Part shown: piece after piece, positions 35,367-45,810 of the stretch
Numbering within the stretch: position 1 is the first letter of the stretch
How the letters are laid out: each line of letters opens with the position of its first letter
DNA from: Apiotrichum sp. Y4204
Taxonomy: Eukaryota; Basidiomycota; Tremellomycetes; Trichosporonales; Trichosporonaceae
Direction: 5' to 3'
NCBI GenBank assembly: GCA_025531455.1
Contig: JAMYHL010000003.1
Coordinates: forward strand, 930,001 to 994,000
Length of the DNA: 64,000 bases
Notes under the pieces: model-generated
Databases searched by the model: none
Seen by the model: the letters and a program-made list of their open reading frames with translations, nothing else
Told to the model about the DNA's origin: nothing
Position numbers and translations under genes: made by a program

Positions 35367-36842
35367 ATGCCACAGTACAAGGTCGAGCCCAACACGCTGT
35401 ACCGGCCAAAGGCAGTCCGCGGAGCATATCTCTACAATCTCGTCGACTGCCTGTACACTTGCATCCTCCGCCGCGAGCTGTCCCGAGCGCGACGCGCATG
35501 GGCCATTCTGGTGAGCCATCCGTGGAATGATGGTGCTGTCGTCTTGCTCTGCTAGTCAGCCCCTGCCCATTCCACTCCTGTACGAATCACGCTCACGCTG
35601 CTACAGGTCAGATGCCCCGACGTCAACTGGAGGGACCGATGGGGTTGGGCGTTGTTCCTCTTGACCGCGAGCTCCGCGGAAGAAAGGGCACGAGAGGAAG
35701 GCGAGGAGGATGCGGATGAGCATGTCGAGAAGAGGAATCCCGACCAGGACCCGTACAGCCAGCCGACGCAGAGTCAAGTGCGCTCGCGGGAACCTGGAGA
35801 GGAAGCGCTCAGATTCTTGCGGGACATCCGAATTCAGTCCAAGGAAGGAGATGTAAGTTGGGCTATGGCAAGGCATTGCAGTGCATCGGTCATCGAGTCT
35901 GACGTCGACAGAAACCAGCAGTGCTTGCCGAGATCGTACTCCATTTGATCGCTGTGGGGCGGTACCGCGACGCACTGGAGGAGTTGACAACGTGAGTGCT
36001 GGGAAGTCTGACGACGAGGTCGTCTGACAGCAGTTATCTCCTCGATTTCCCATACATTCTCTCAGCATCATTACACACTTACGCCGGGATGGTGTGCTAT
36101 TATCTCGCTCAACCGCCATCATTGCGAGGAGGCACGCTGCTGCCCAAGCCTCCAACTATGAACATCCCGTACCCCGTTCCCGCCCCCTCCCGGTGGTCCA
36201 GGCGGAAGCGGGCAGGCTCAGAATCAGACGAGTCAGACCAATCTGAGCGGCAGCGGCGCGAGACATCTGCCGACTCAAGCTCCTCAGGTACGTCCCTTCT
36301 CCACCACCACTGCTCTCGAGCCCCTGGGTGTCTGTGTGTGGGCTTCATGTCGGATACTGACATCGACAGACGACACGGTGGATCCCAGGTCACCGGCGCC
36401 CGATGCCAACCTGATGCGCAACGCGCGCGGTTGGTTTGCCAAAGCACTCCAGATTGACCCGACCGAGGCCGTCGCCAAGGGCTTCATATCACTTGTGCGT
36501 CCGACCCAGCTGGGATGCCACCTAACAGCTGGATGCTGACGTTCTGACCAGATTGACAAACCGCTGTGCAAAGAGGAAGACGACATGGATCTGGACGAGA
36601 GCATCGACCACTCACGCGAGAGTATCGAGCCCAGCAGCAAAGCCGAGAGCAGCCGGGCCGACTCGGATCTCGACATGGCGTCCCCGCGCCCTGTCCCTGC
36701 CGTCTTCGATGCGGGCGAGTACTACTCGGGATCAGACTGGGGCTCTGACGAGGAGGCAGAAGAGGAGGAAGAGGAAGTGGAGAGGGATGAGGAGCCACGG
36801 GTCGGCGGGCGGCGCAGTGCGCGCTTGTCTGGCGCATTTTGA
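35367..36842 (+). CDS. RRN11-like RNA polymerase I initiation factor subunit, ~379 aa
   Basis: Exons 35367-35510, 35607-35852, 35912-35991, 36034-36287, 36370-36494, 36552-36842. The N-terminal half reads YLYNLVDCLYTCILRRELSR, then ARRAWAILVRCPDVNWRDRW and GWALFLL. This is the helical pattern I associate with Rrn11 (x-x-LL-x-x-D-x-x-RA-x-RAW-x-LL-R...D-x-R-x-x-W-x-x-G-x-E-x-L). Further TPR-like helices (LAEIVLHLIAVGRYRDALEE; ARGWFAKALQIDP) follow. The C-terminus is acidic and low-complexity (DEEAEEEEEEVERDEE). If right, it would be part of the Pol I core factor that recognises the rDNA promoter. The assignment rests on pattern memory only. The exon 4 acceptor is a tandem CAGCAG (start at 36031 or 36034; either keeps frame). 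Confidence 0.6.
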
Positions 36843-37940
36843 CCGCAAGAGGGGGACATTAATTTTGTTGTACGCATGGCATGGATGTATTGCATTACAC
36901 GGTCGTTGCACTGACGCGAAGTATAACGGGGTGTGCAGCGCTGAGATCTCTGGGAGCAGAGTACCACTGACGGCGACCACGCTGGAGCGCGCCTTGGCAC
37001 TGGCTGCACCAACATAGTACAGTAGGTGCGAACTGCATCTCGGTACTGCCCTCGGCTTCATCTAGACGGTACACTTATAGCATCCTTGTTGGTTAGCGGT
37101 GAAGGGTAGTTCCCGCCGTCTCCTCAGTCATCTCCCAGAAGGTGGTTTCCTGCTCTGACGGTGTTCCACAGTAGATCCTCCAATCGTCTTCGTCACTGAA
37201 CTCACTCACTTGTTCAGGAAGACTATATTTCGTTGTCTAATACCAGACCACGACAGGAGCTCGGCTGTGCCTAGTCTGCTCCTTCCGGTCGTGCTTGTAG
37301 ATGTCCTGGTGTCATCCCTCGCGGTGCAGCTGTTCTGGCCGTTTGTTTGTCCACTTTGTTCTTCGTTGTTTTTCGATTTCATTTTCCTTTATTTTCTTTA
37401 TTTATTTTTTTGTCTCCTTCATTTGTTTCTCTGTGTTGACAGTCCACTTGAGGTCATCCCTCTCCAGAGCCCCACAGAAGCGCTGACACAACTTCTCACT
37501 GCTTCACAGACTCACAGGGTTACTGATGCATCGACGGCGACAGACGCAACACCTCTTTCAGCCGACTCCCCCGGGGCGAATCGACTGAGACAACCATTCC
37601 CCAAGCAGCACGTAACACTGTCGGAGTCGGGTAGCAATAAGGGTGGATCGTGTCTTGGGGAAGGTAAAACTAGAATGGGATGGGCTGTGTGTTCTCTGGT
37701 TTGTGCATGTGTAGTTTAGACGTGTGTGTAATGTCTCAAAACTCCCGCACACGAGCCGCACAGACTGCCACATGCCTGCCACACACGAATTACCATGTTA
37801 ACATGTTCTATATGTTCTAGGCCAACACACATAGGACGGGGAATGCCTTGCGAGCAGACTGAACAACAGGACGGCTGACTGACATTGCCTCACGGCCTCA
37901 CGATACTGGGCTACCCGGATCGCCGAACTGAATCAAGCAA
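36843..37940. other. Spacer downstream of the RRN11-like gene
   Basis: About 1.1 kb with a T-rich block (37360-37440) and no supported gene. A 170-codon plus frame at 37210-37719 is T-rich, hydrophobic and unlike the coding genes nearby. Confidence 0.6.
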
Positions 37941-38337
37941 TCATACGTTCTTAGGCAGTACAGACAAAACGAACACATCCCGCTGATAACACCGATGGCC
38001 GCTGTTCCTGCTGCACCTAGGGACCGCTCCGCCCCAGTTACAGCCATCCTTGTCGTCGGGATGCCGAGCATCTAAGCAGATAGCCTCGCCGGGTTTCAGT
38101 GGTTGCGCGTTGCAGAAACCAGAACCACCGCGTCGTACTGTCCAAATTCGTCGTTCGAACGCCACTCGAAGGTGTCACTTGGCCCACAGTTCGACGCCCC
38201 CAGGAGTGACCGAGGTAATGTCCACATCAACGTCCAGCTCCAGAGCTCAAGAGCTCATGCGGCAGGAGGCATGTCATTATGGATGGATGCCTACCTGACA
38301 CGCTTCGCTGACCCCCGACGATGACACTCATCGACAT
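37941..38337 (-). pseudogene. Possible decayed small gene of unknown function
   Basis: Read on the minus strand, an ATG at 38337 (or 38331) opens a short exon to 38295. A 49-bp intron with a GT start and AG end leads to a peptide with LELDVDVDITSVTPGGVEL followed by WAK (from 38245). The frame then stops, but a +1 shift continues it as DTFEWRSNDEFGQYD and AVVLVSATRN. Another shift leads to LKPGEAICLDARHPDDKD, then GCNWGG and a Cys-rich end, stopping at 37941. All three segments read like natural protein, and none overlaps a better frame. This fits a small gene broken by small indels, or one with introns I did not place. I recognise no family. Codon bias is weaker than in the neighbours. Confidence 0.35.
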
Positions 38338-38931
38338 CAAGATGACGCAAGGAGGTCTGCGACATTGCTACTGGGCTCTGGGAACGTGACTCTCGCTGCC
38401 AGAGGCCACTGTTCGCGAGAACGACACCATCCTGACGACACCATAAGATCGCAGAAACTGACAACTTCGACTTTGATGACAAGCTCAACTGACGAACATC
38501 TGATGCTACCAGGTGAGATCCAAGTCGGGTGGGTCTGGAGCGGAGCTCATCGCCCTCCCGTCGACCCCGACAGACACGAAAGCGGTAGACGCATGGCAAG
38601 CCTGCCATCTGCGATCACCCTTGCCCCGAGCGTCCTTCCACACCTGACGGCCTGGTCCAGCTCAAAGCGCTGCTCAAGCGACGCTGCCCCTGCAGCACAT
38701 TGTCAGACACCACCCCACCCAGCGACAACCACGCAATCCCAGCTCCCTGGCCACAGAACACCGCCTCGTCCGTACACCATGCTGTCCATCTCTCCACATC
38801 ATGGGAGATATCACGCGTGCCCCGTCTCTCGTCTAGGGCTCGCTCGTGCAGTGTGTGCGTGTCGCGCACACCTGCGTAGTGGCAGATGGTAGTACACTCA
38901 TGCATCCATGCCCAAGCGCGTACGTCACTGC
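38338..38931. other. Spacer between the decayed-gene candidate and RPL35
   Basis: About 594 bp. It holds the 3' flank of RPL35 and whatever promoter the small minus-strand candidate had. No coding frame is supported. Confidence 0.5.
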
Positions 38932-39776
38932 TTAAGCCTTGAGGGCGTACTCTGCGAGTGGTCAGCAATGTCTCGGTGGGAGTGAGGGGCTGGGGAAACA
39001 GGGATGAAGCCGTGAAGCACATCGCCAAATTTCGCCAGCCCCGCTCACGCGACGTACTCCTCTGGGGGAAGTGGACGGCCTTCTTGTGGGCCCGGACGGT
39101 GGTGGCCGAAGCCTCCTTCTTGGTGAGGCGGCGACGGATGGCACGAGTCTTCTTGTGGCGGAGGTCGAGAGGGAGGTACTTCGACTTCTTGTAGAACTCG
39201 GCGAGGTTCTGGCGCTGCTTCTGGTTGATGACGGTGAGCACACGGGCGATCGACTTGCGGACGGTGTTGCTGCAAGGTCAGCACGACGCCTGGAATATCG
39301 TTTGCGAGCAGTGCGGTCCACCTCCTCGGCCCTCTCTCTCCGCGAGCCTCCTGCCCCCGTCTCGCCACCACGGCTGCTCAGCTCCTCCCTCCCTCGCCTC
39401 CAAGAACCGCACTGCCCGCGAATCCGTACGCACATCTTGGTGAGCTTCGACGACGAGCCACCGACGACCTTCTGGACGCGGAGCGAGGCAAGCTCGGTGC
39501 GGAGCTCCTCAAGCTGGACGAGGAGGTCCTGCTTGTTCCTGCACGGTCAGCACAACGCCCTCTAGAAGTTTCGACATGACGGCTCCGCCAGCACTCCGAG
39601 GACAACAACACGGCGACAGCAATCCTTCTCCCTCCAGCACAGTATCCTCCTCTCTCTCCTCGCTGTCGCCGTGTCCTCCGTCGTCCTCGCGCGCGTGCCG
39701 GTGCCGCCTGTCGTGTCGATTCGCGAACGCACTTGGAGGCAAGCTCGGAAGCCCTGATCTTTCCCGACGACGACAT
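38932..39776 (-). CDS. RPL35: 60S ribosomal protein L35 (uL29), 126 aa
   Basis: Exons (minus) 39776-39733, 39538-39434, 39269-39058, 38951-38932. The spliced protein reads [18 protein letters not shown], then [55 protein letters not shown] and ends in AVHFPQRKYALKA, the full uL29/L35 signature. It sits near the peptide exit tunnel of the large subunit. The last coding exon has only 20 nt and completes the RKYALKA end. The ATG follows a poly(A)-rich stretch preceded by CTGTTCCAG, which may be the 3' end of a leader intron. Introns 1 and 2 end in almost the same block (GTGCTGACC-G/T-TGCAG), and intron 2 carries a long-range stem. Confidence 0.96.
39308..39415. repeat. 10-bp inverted repeat spanning RPL35 intron 2
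   Basis: GCAGTGCGGT at 39308-39317 pairs perfectly with ACCGCACTGC at 39406-39415, leaving an 88-nt loop. Flanking bases extend the pairing loosely. The stem would bring the 5' and 3' ends of the 164-bp intron together, or could form the base of a structured intron-encoded RNA. Confidence 0.7.
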
Positions 39777-40687
39777 CTTTTTTTTTTCTGGAACAGTGTC
39801 AGCTGGCGAACAGTGGAAAACGGTCGTGGATGTCGATCGCCGTGCGCGGTGTCGGTGTCGGCGGCGGCGTCGGACTAACCGGCTGGGGGTACGCACAGAG
39901 CTGGTGCTTGAGGTGTAAGTTGTCTATGGGACGCCGAACTTGTTCAGAGTAGCACTCGCAGGCGGCCAGGCAGCGAGTAGCAGGCGAGTGGACGACAGCC
40001 AGCCAGCCAGCGGGCAGCAGCCAGCAGCCAGTGAGGGCCAGTCACAGCCAGCGACCTTCCTCCCATCCATCCACAGCCTGCTTCCGCCACCAGCCAGAGT
40101 CGCTCGACACGCCCAGCTACTTGCCAGAGCCTTTCAGCTGGCCAAGCTCCCCCTCCAGTCTTCCAGGCCCAACGACAGAATTCAAGTGTGCGCAAAAATC
40201 TCCACTCGGCCAGGGTCCCATTCGCCGCTGAAAATTTCCGTCAGCCAAGGCTTGTGGCACACCCACGTGGAGAGTCGGACATAAGAGTTCGACAAAAGCT
40301 ATCCCCGATACAAGCGGATGCTGTGGCGAGTTCCCATTCCTCAGCCACGTTCTCAACAACCGACCGAATACGTAATGATTTGGGACTTCGGATCCTTGTG
40401 TTTCTAATCCTCCTTGTGGATGGATTAAGTTGAATATGGCTTCATTAGGTTGAATTAGCGGGATCTAAGCTCGACCATTGGGGCTGCTTGCAACAGTCCG
40501 ACACCATCGCGAGGAACCAACAGATTGATGCATCTGCTGACGCCAGACGCTGACGCTTCGCGTCGACTCCTCAGATGCCAGCAGTCAGCAGCCAACAGCC
40601 ACACAGTAATCGAAGCGACATTGTCCAACAATACAACAACATCCACTTGCTTCTCTTCCTCTTTCCCTCACCAAACCACCCATCACA
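39777..40687. promoter_or_regulatory. Divergent promoter region of RPL35 and RAD23
   Basis: 911 bp. A run of CAGC/CCAG words occupies 39966-40054, and a CT/CA-rich leader precedes RAD23 (40640-40687). No gene is supported. Confidence 0.6.
39966..40054. repeat. CAGC-rich simple repeat
   Basis: Overlapping CAGCCAG and GCAGCAG units run for about 90 bp in the RPL35/RAD23 promoter region. Confidence 0.65.
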
Positions 40688-42165
40688 ATGCGTATCACGT
40701 TCAAGACAGTCACGAACAAGGTAAGCTAGCTGGTTCCACCGTTCAGAGCTTACCGTGCAGCTGTTCACAATCGACGCGGACGAGTCGGAGACGGTAGGTA
40801 CTACGGCTGTTTTTGGCCACCCAATCTGTTTGTATTGACGCCCCAGGTCGCGGGCCTCAAGGCCAAGATCGCCGAGTCTCAAGGCTTCGCCGCCGACCTC
40901 CAGAAGATTATCTACTCCGGTGAGCTGAGTCTCTATCCAAAGCTCGCTAACCAAGGCAGGCAAGATTCTCAAGGATGACGCAACTGTTGGAGGCACAAAC
41001 ATCAAGGAGAAGGACTTCCTCGTCGTGATGGTGGCCAAGCCCAAGGCTGCCCCGGCTGCCGCTGCCGCCCCCGCTGCTGCTGCTCCTGCTGCCGAGTCGT
41101 CCTCCGCCGCCGCTCCTGCAGCTGCCGCTGCCCCCGCTCCCGCCACCACTCCCACACCCGCCGCTCCCGCTGCTGAGACTTCGGCGCCTGCTGATGCCGC
41201 CGCCCCGGCTGCTGCTGAGGCTGCGGCCCCGGCTGAGTCTTCTGAGATCCCCTTTGGCTCTTCCTTCTGTGCGTACACCGCCATCCGCACGTGTGTTGTG
41301 ATTGACTGTTCCAGTGACTGGCCCTGCCCTCGCGTCGGCGATCGACAACCTCGTCGACATGGGCTTCCCCCGTGATCAGGTCGTTCGTGCCATGCGCGCG
41401 AGCTTCAACAACCCCGACCGCGCTGCCGAGTACCTTGTGACCGTACGTTCTTGATACAAGTGTCATTGCTCACCTCATAGGGAAGCATCCCTGAAACCGA
41501 GGCACCCGCACCGGCCCCCACCGCTGCTCCTTCTGCGCCCGCCGCTGGCGCATCGCCGGCTCGCTCTGCCCCCACGTCCGCCCCCGCCCCTGCTGCCGCC
41601 CCTGCTGCAGCCTCTTCTCCTGCTCCTGCCGGATCCGCTGACAACCTGTTTGCTGTACGTCCAGAACCCTCATCATTCTGTCCAAACTGACGCAATACAG
41701 GCCGCCCAGGCAGCGATGGACCGCGACCGTGGTGTTCCCAGCGGCGCATCGGGTGGCGATGCCGCTGGAGGTTTCCCGTCTCTCGATGAGGTCGCCAACT
41801 CCCCCCAGATGGCGCGCATCCGTGAGGCTGTTCAGCACAACCCCGCCCTCATCCAGCCGCTCCTCCAGCAGATTGCCAGCACCAACCCCCAGCTCGCCCA
41901 CCACCTGACCGAGGACCCGCAGAGGCTGTACGACCTCCTTGGGTTGACGGAGGATGACTTTGGTGGTGAGGCCGAGTACGAGGGTGGCCCGCCGGTCATG
42001 CAGGTCAACCTCACCGAGGAGGAGGTCGCCGCGGTGGAGCGTCTCGAGCAGCTCGGCTTTGGACGCCAGATGGTTCTCCAGGCTTTCCTGCTGTGTGACA
42101 AGAACGAGGAGCTTGCCGCCAACTTCTTGTTTGAGAGTGCAGAGGAGGACGAGCAGATGCAGTAA
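40688..42165 (+). CDS. RAD23: UV excision repair / proteasome shuttle protein Rad23, 404 aa
   Basis: Exons 40688-40720, 40761-40793, 40847-40919, 40960-41268, 41315-41442, 41481-41654, 41701-42165. Domains in order: ubiquitin-like (residues 1-~77, MRITFKTVTNKLFTIDADES to DFLVVMV), a long Ala/Pro linker, UBA1 (~152-192, IDNLVDMGFPRDQVVRAMRA), a second Ala/Pro linker, the STI1-like XPC/Rad4-binding domain (~275-330, FPSLDEVANSPQMARIREAV) and UBA2 (~357-398, VERLEQLGFGRQMVLQAFL). Rad23 stabilises Rad4/XPC in nucleotide-excision repair and carries ubiquitinated proteins to the proteasome. Seven exons, several around domain borders. Same strand as MSH2, 646 bp upstream of it. Confidence 0.96.
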
Positions 42166-42811
42166 ATGGGGGTTGTGTGTCGAGGCTGTTACATATAGTT
42201 ACGAGACCCAGGCATGTATGATCATCAGAGTTCGGGCAGATAATGAAATGGATGTGAAAGCGCGCATGCAAGCTATGCAAGGCTATGCGCGCTGTGCGGT
42301 TGCACAGTTGGCGGCCGTGTCCAAACGTCGGTGTTGTCTGCGTCGATGCTCACTGTTGATTGTCGTGGACATTGTGTTCATCATCAGCACAAACAAGCCA
42401 TGGGAAAGAACGTTGGCCGTCCATTACGTCAGGGCCAGTGGAGTAAGCGCTAACTGCAATAGCAGCTATCCGCTAGTAGGCAGCTATGCAGCTAGGCAGC
42501 TATAGCACTACAGGACGGGCAACGGCGCTACAGTACGGGCAACGGCGCGCCCCCCGCCGCGCTGAATTTTGCATTTTGGTCCCGCGACGCGTCCGGTGAG
42601 GTTGACTCAGGCGGGCCAATCGCCACCCACACTGGCTGTATGGTGGGCTGGCCAAAACATTACTCCTGTGCTACGCGTCAGAGGGAAGAGGGATGAGCGC
42701 GACTGAGTTTCCTGCCGCGCGCTCATCTGGGCTCGTTGTCGCGTGTGGATTTGTCTTCTTCACACACTTGTTCATCTCACCCCACATCTCTTATATCATT
42801 TGCATACAATC
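42166..42811. other. Spacer: RAD23 3' flank and MSH2 promoter
   Basis: 646 bp. Short tandem words (CAGCTAT, and TACAGxACGGGCAACGGCG twice at 42510-42548) are visible. A TTATATCA word about 20 bp before the MSH2 ATG may be a TATA-like element. Confidence 0.55.
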
Positions 42812-45810
42812 ATGGTGAGTTGCCGGCATGCCTGATCGACTCTGACCCCACCAGCCGATGTACGACAAGGAGCTGTCAGTGGCCAAGCCACAATTCGAGT
42901 CCATGGGTGGGTGTGCGAGTGTAGGACATGACCCACTAAGACGCAGACCAGGACACGGAGGACCGGTTCGTGCGCTTTGTGGAGCGCATGCCGCCACGTA
43001 CCGACGGGCTGGTCCGCCTCTTCGACCGGGGCGAGTACTTCTCCGCTCACGGGCCCGACGCCCTTCTCCTCGCGGACCAGGTGTACCGCACCGCCAACGT
43101 CATCAAGTACCTCGGCAGCAAGGGTGCGCGGGCGGGACCGGGGTCGTCTGCCGCTGCGCGGGGCCTGCCCAGCGTGACGATCTCGATGACGCTCGCAAAG
43201 GCGTTCCTCCGCGACTGTCTTACAAGCAAGCAGATGCGCGTCGAGATCTGGGAGCCCGAGGACGGGACCGCAGGAAGGAAGAATAACTCGCGCTGGACCC
43301 TCGCGAAGACTGCCTCGCCTGGAAATCTCTCGCAGCTTGAGGATCTGCTGTTTGCGCACGAGGACTTGTTGGCTAATGCGGTGAGCATGGCGCTCCGCGT
43401 ACAGGTCAAAGAGGGGACGAGGACGGTTGGGGCCGCGTTTGTCGACGTGCAAGAGAAGACTATCGGCGTGTCGCAGTATGTCGAGGACGAAAACTATGGG
43501 AATACCGAGAGCCTCATTATCCAGCTTGGGATCAAGGAGTGTATCGTGCAGGAGGACGCAAAACGGTCGGATCACGAGCTGGCAAAGCTGCGCACGCTGA
43601 TTGAGCGCTGTGGTGTCATCGTCACGGAGCGCAAGGTGTCCGAGTTTCAGTCGGTGCACGTTGAGCAGGATCTCGCACGGCTACTTGACGACACGCATGC
43701 CTCGACGCTCCCAGAGTACGACCTCAAACTTGCAATGAGTGCACTTGCTGCGCTCGTCGCGTACCTCTCGCTCATGAGCGACACCCCGATGCACGGCCAG
43801 TTCCGCATCCATCGCCACGACCTGACACAGTACATGAAGCTCGACGCGAGTGCGCTCAAGGCACTAAACCTCATGCCGAACCCCGAGCTTGGCGGAAACA
43901 AAAACATGAGCCTGTATGGTCTTTTGAACCACTGCAAGACGAGCCAAGGACAGCGCCTGCTGGGTCGCTGGCTCAAACAGCCCCTCGTCAACATGCACGC
44001 CATTATGCAGCGCCAGAATGTCGTGGACATGTTTGTCAACGACGACATCACCCGCCGCACAATCCAGGAAGAGCACCTCCGCAAGGTCCCCGACTTCCAC
44101 CGCATCTCCAACAAGTTCCACCGCGGCGTCGCGTCCCTCGAGGACGTCGTGCGCGTGTACCAGGCCGTGCAGGTGTTGCCGAAGATTGTCGCGTGCCTCG
44201 AGCAGGTCAAGGAGGAGAACCCCGTCTATGGTAACCTCCTCAACGACGTGTATATCGATGCGCTAAACGACCACATTGACAAGCTGTCAAAATACAGCGA
44301 GATGGTGGAGAACACGATCGATCTCGATGAGCTGCAGGGCCACAACTTTGTGCTCCTGCCATCCCTCGACAACGACCTCCAGCGGTTCCGTGACGAGCTC
44401 ATCGACATTCGTGATCAGCTGGACGCGGAGCACCGCCGCGTCGGCCTCGACCTCGGCCTCGACATTGAGAAGAAGCTGCATCTCGAGAACCACCACGTGT
44501 ACAACTACTCGCTGCGTATCACCAAGGCCGAGGCTGGCCTGCTGCGCGGCAAGAAGCAGTACATTGAGCTGTCGACGCAAAAGTCTGGCACCATCTTCAC
44601 GACCACGGCGCTCAAAAACCTCTCGGAAGAGTACTCGCGCCTCCAGGACGAGTATGAGAAGAAACAGCGCCACCTTGTCAGGGAGGTTGTGCAGATTGCT
44701 GCTTCGTACACCCCAGTCCTCGAGGTGCTCGATAACCTGATTGCCGCGCTCGATGTCGTTGTCTCGTTTGCGCACGTCAGTGCCAACGCGCCAGTGCCAT
44801 ATGTCAAGCCGGTAATGAAGGAGCGCGGCTGCGGAGACGTCGTGGTGCACGCTGCGCGTCATCCGTGCCTCGAAGTGCAGGATGACATCCAGTTCATCGC
44901 CAACGACCACGAGATGCGCAAGGGTGAGTTAGCCATCTCGTTGCATTCAACTGACATTCAGGCTCATCAGAGTTCCACATTCTCACTGGCCCCAACATGG
45001 GCGGAAAGTCGACATATATCCGCCAGATTGGCGTGGTCGCGCTCATGGCACAGCTTGGATGTTTCGTCCCTGCTGACTCTGCCGAGCTGCCCATCTTTGA
45101 CTGCATTCTCGCGCGTGTTGGCGCGGGCGACAGCCAGCTCAAGGGAGTGTCGACGTTCATGGCCGAGATGCTGGAGACAGCCACAATCCTGCGTTCGGCG
45201 ACCAAAGACTCGCTGATTATCATTGACGAGCTGGGTCGCGGTACATCGACATATGACGGTTTCGGTCTCGCGTGGGCCATCTCGGAACACATCGCCTCCA
45301 ACATCCGCTGCTTCTGCCTCTTCGCCACCCACTTCCACGAGCTCACCGCCCTCGCCGACCAGCTCGAGTGGGTCAAGAACTTCCAGGTGCGCGCCGAGGT
45401 GCGCCAACTCGCCGCCGGCGACAAGGACCGCCAGATCACGCTTCTCTACCAGGTCGTCAGCGGGCACAGCGACCAGAGTTTCGGTATCCACGTCGCCGAG
45501 CTCGCGCGGTTCCCGGACACGGTTGTGCGGGTGAGTTTATTTTCGAATGGTATCAAACTGACGACAGCTCGCGAAGCGCAAAGCGGAGGAACTGGAGGAT
45601 TTCGGCGAGTCGGGAACGGCGCCCAAGCTTCCGAAAGCGGACGTTGACGCGGGGACGGAGCTCGTGCGCGCGTTCCTCGCCGAGTGGCACGCCAAGGCCG
45701 AGGGCGGGTCCGAGGAGGAGCAGGTCGCCGCGCTCAAGGCGATGGCGGACGCGTATGCGGACAAGTTTGCGGGGAACACGTGGGTGCAGAACGTGATTGC
45801 CGGGTTGTAG
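42812..45810 (+). CDS. MSH2: DNA mismatch repair ATPase Msh2 (MutS homolog), 947 aa
   Basis: Exons 42812-42814 (ATG only), 42855-42906, 42947-44923, 44962-45530, 45568-45810. The protein opens [20 protein letters not shown], then the mismatch-recognition domain I start ([20 protein letters not shown]), connector, lever and clamp (residues ~300-640), and the ABC ATPase: Walker [20 protein letters not shown], the STFMAEM signature and Walker [16 protein letters not shown], with the ATHFHEL His switch. The length fits the family. Msh2 pairs with Msh6 or Msh3 to detect mispairs. The start codon forms a coding exon by itself. An ATG at 42858 in exon 2 would give a protein shorter by two residues if that intron is in the leader instead. 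Confidence 0.96.
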
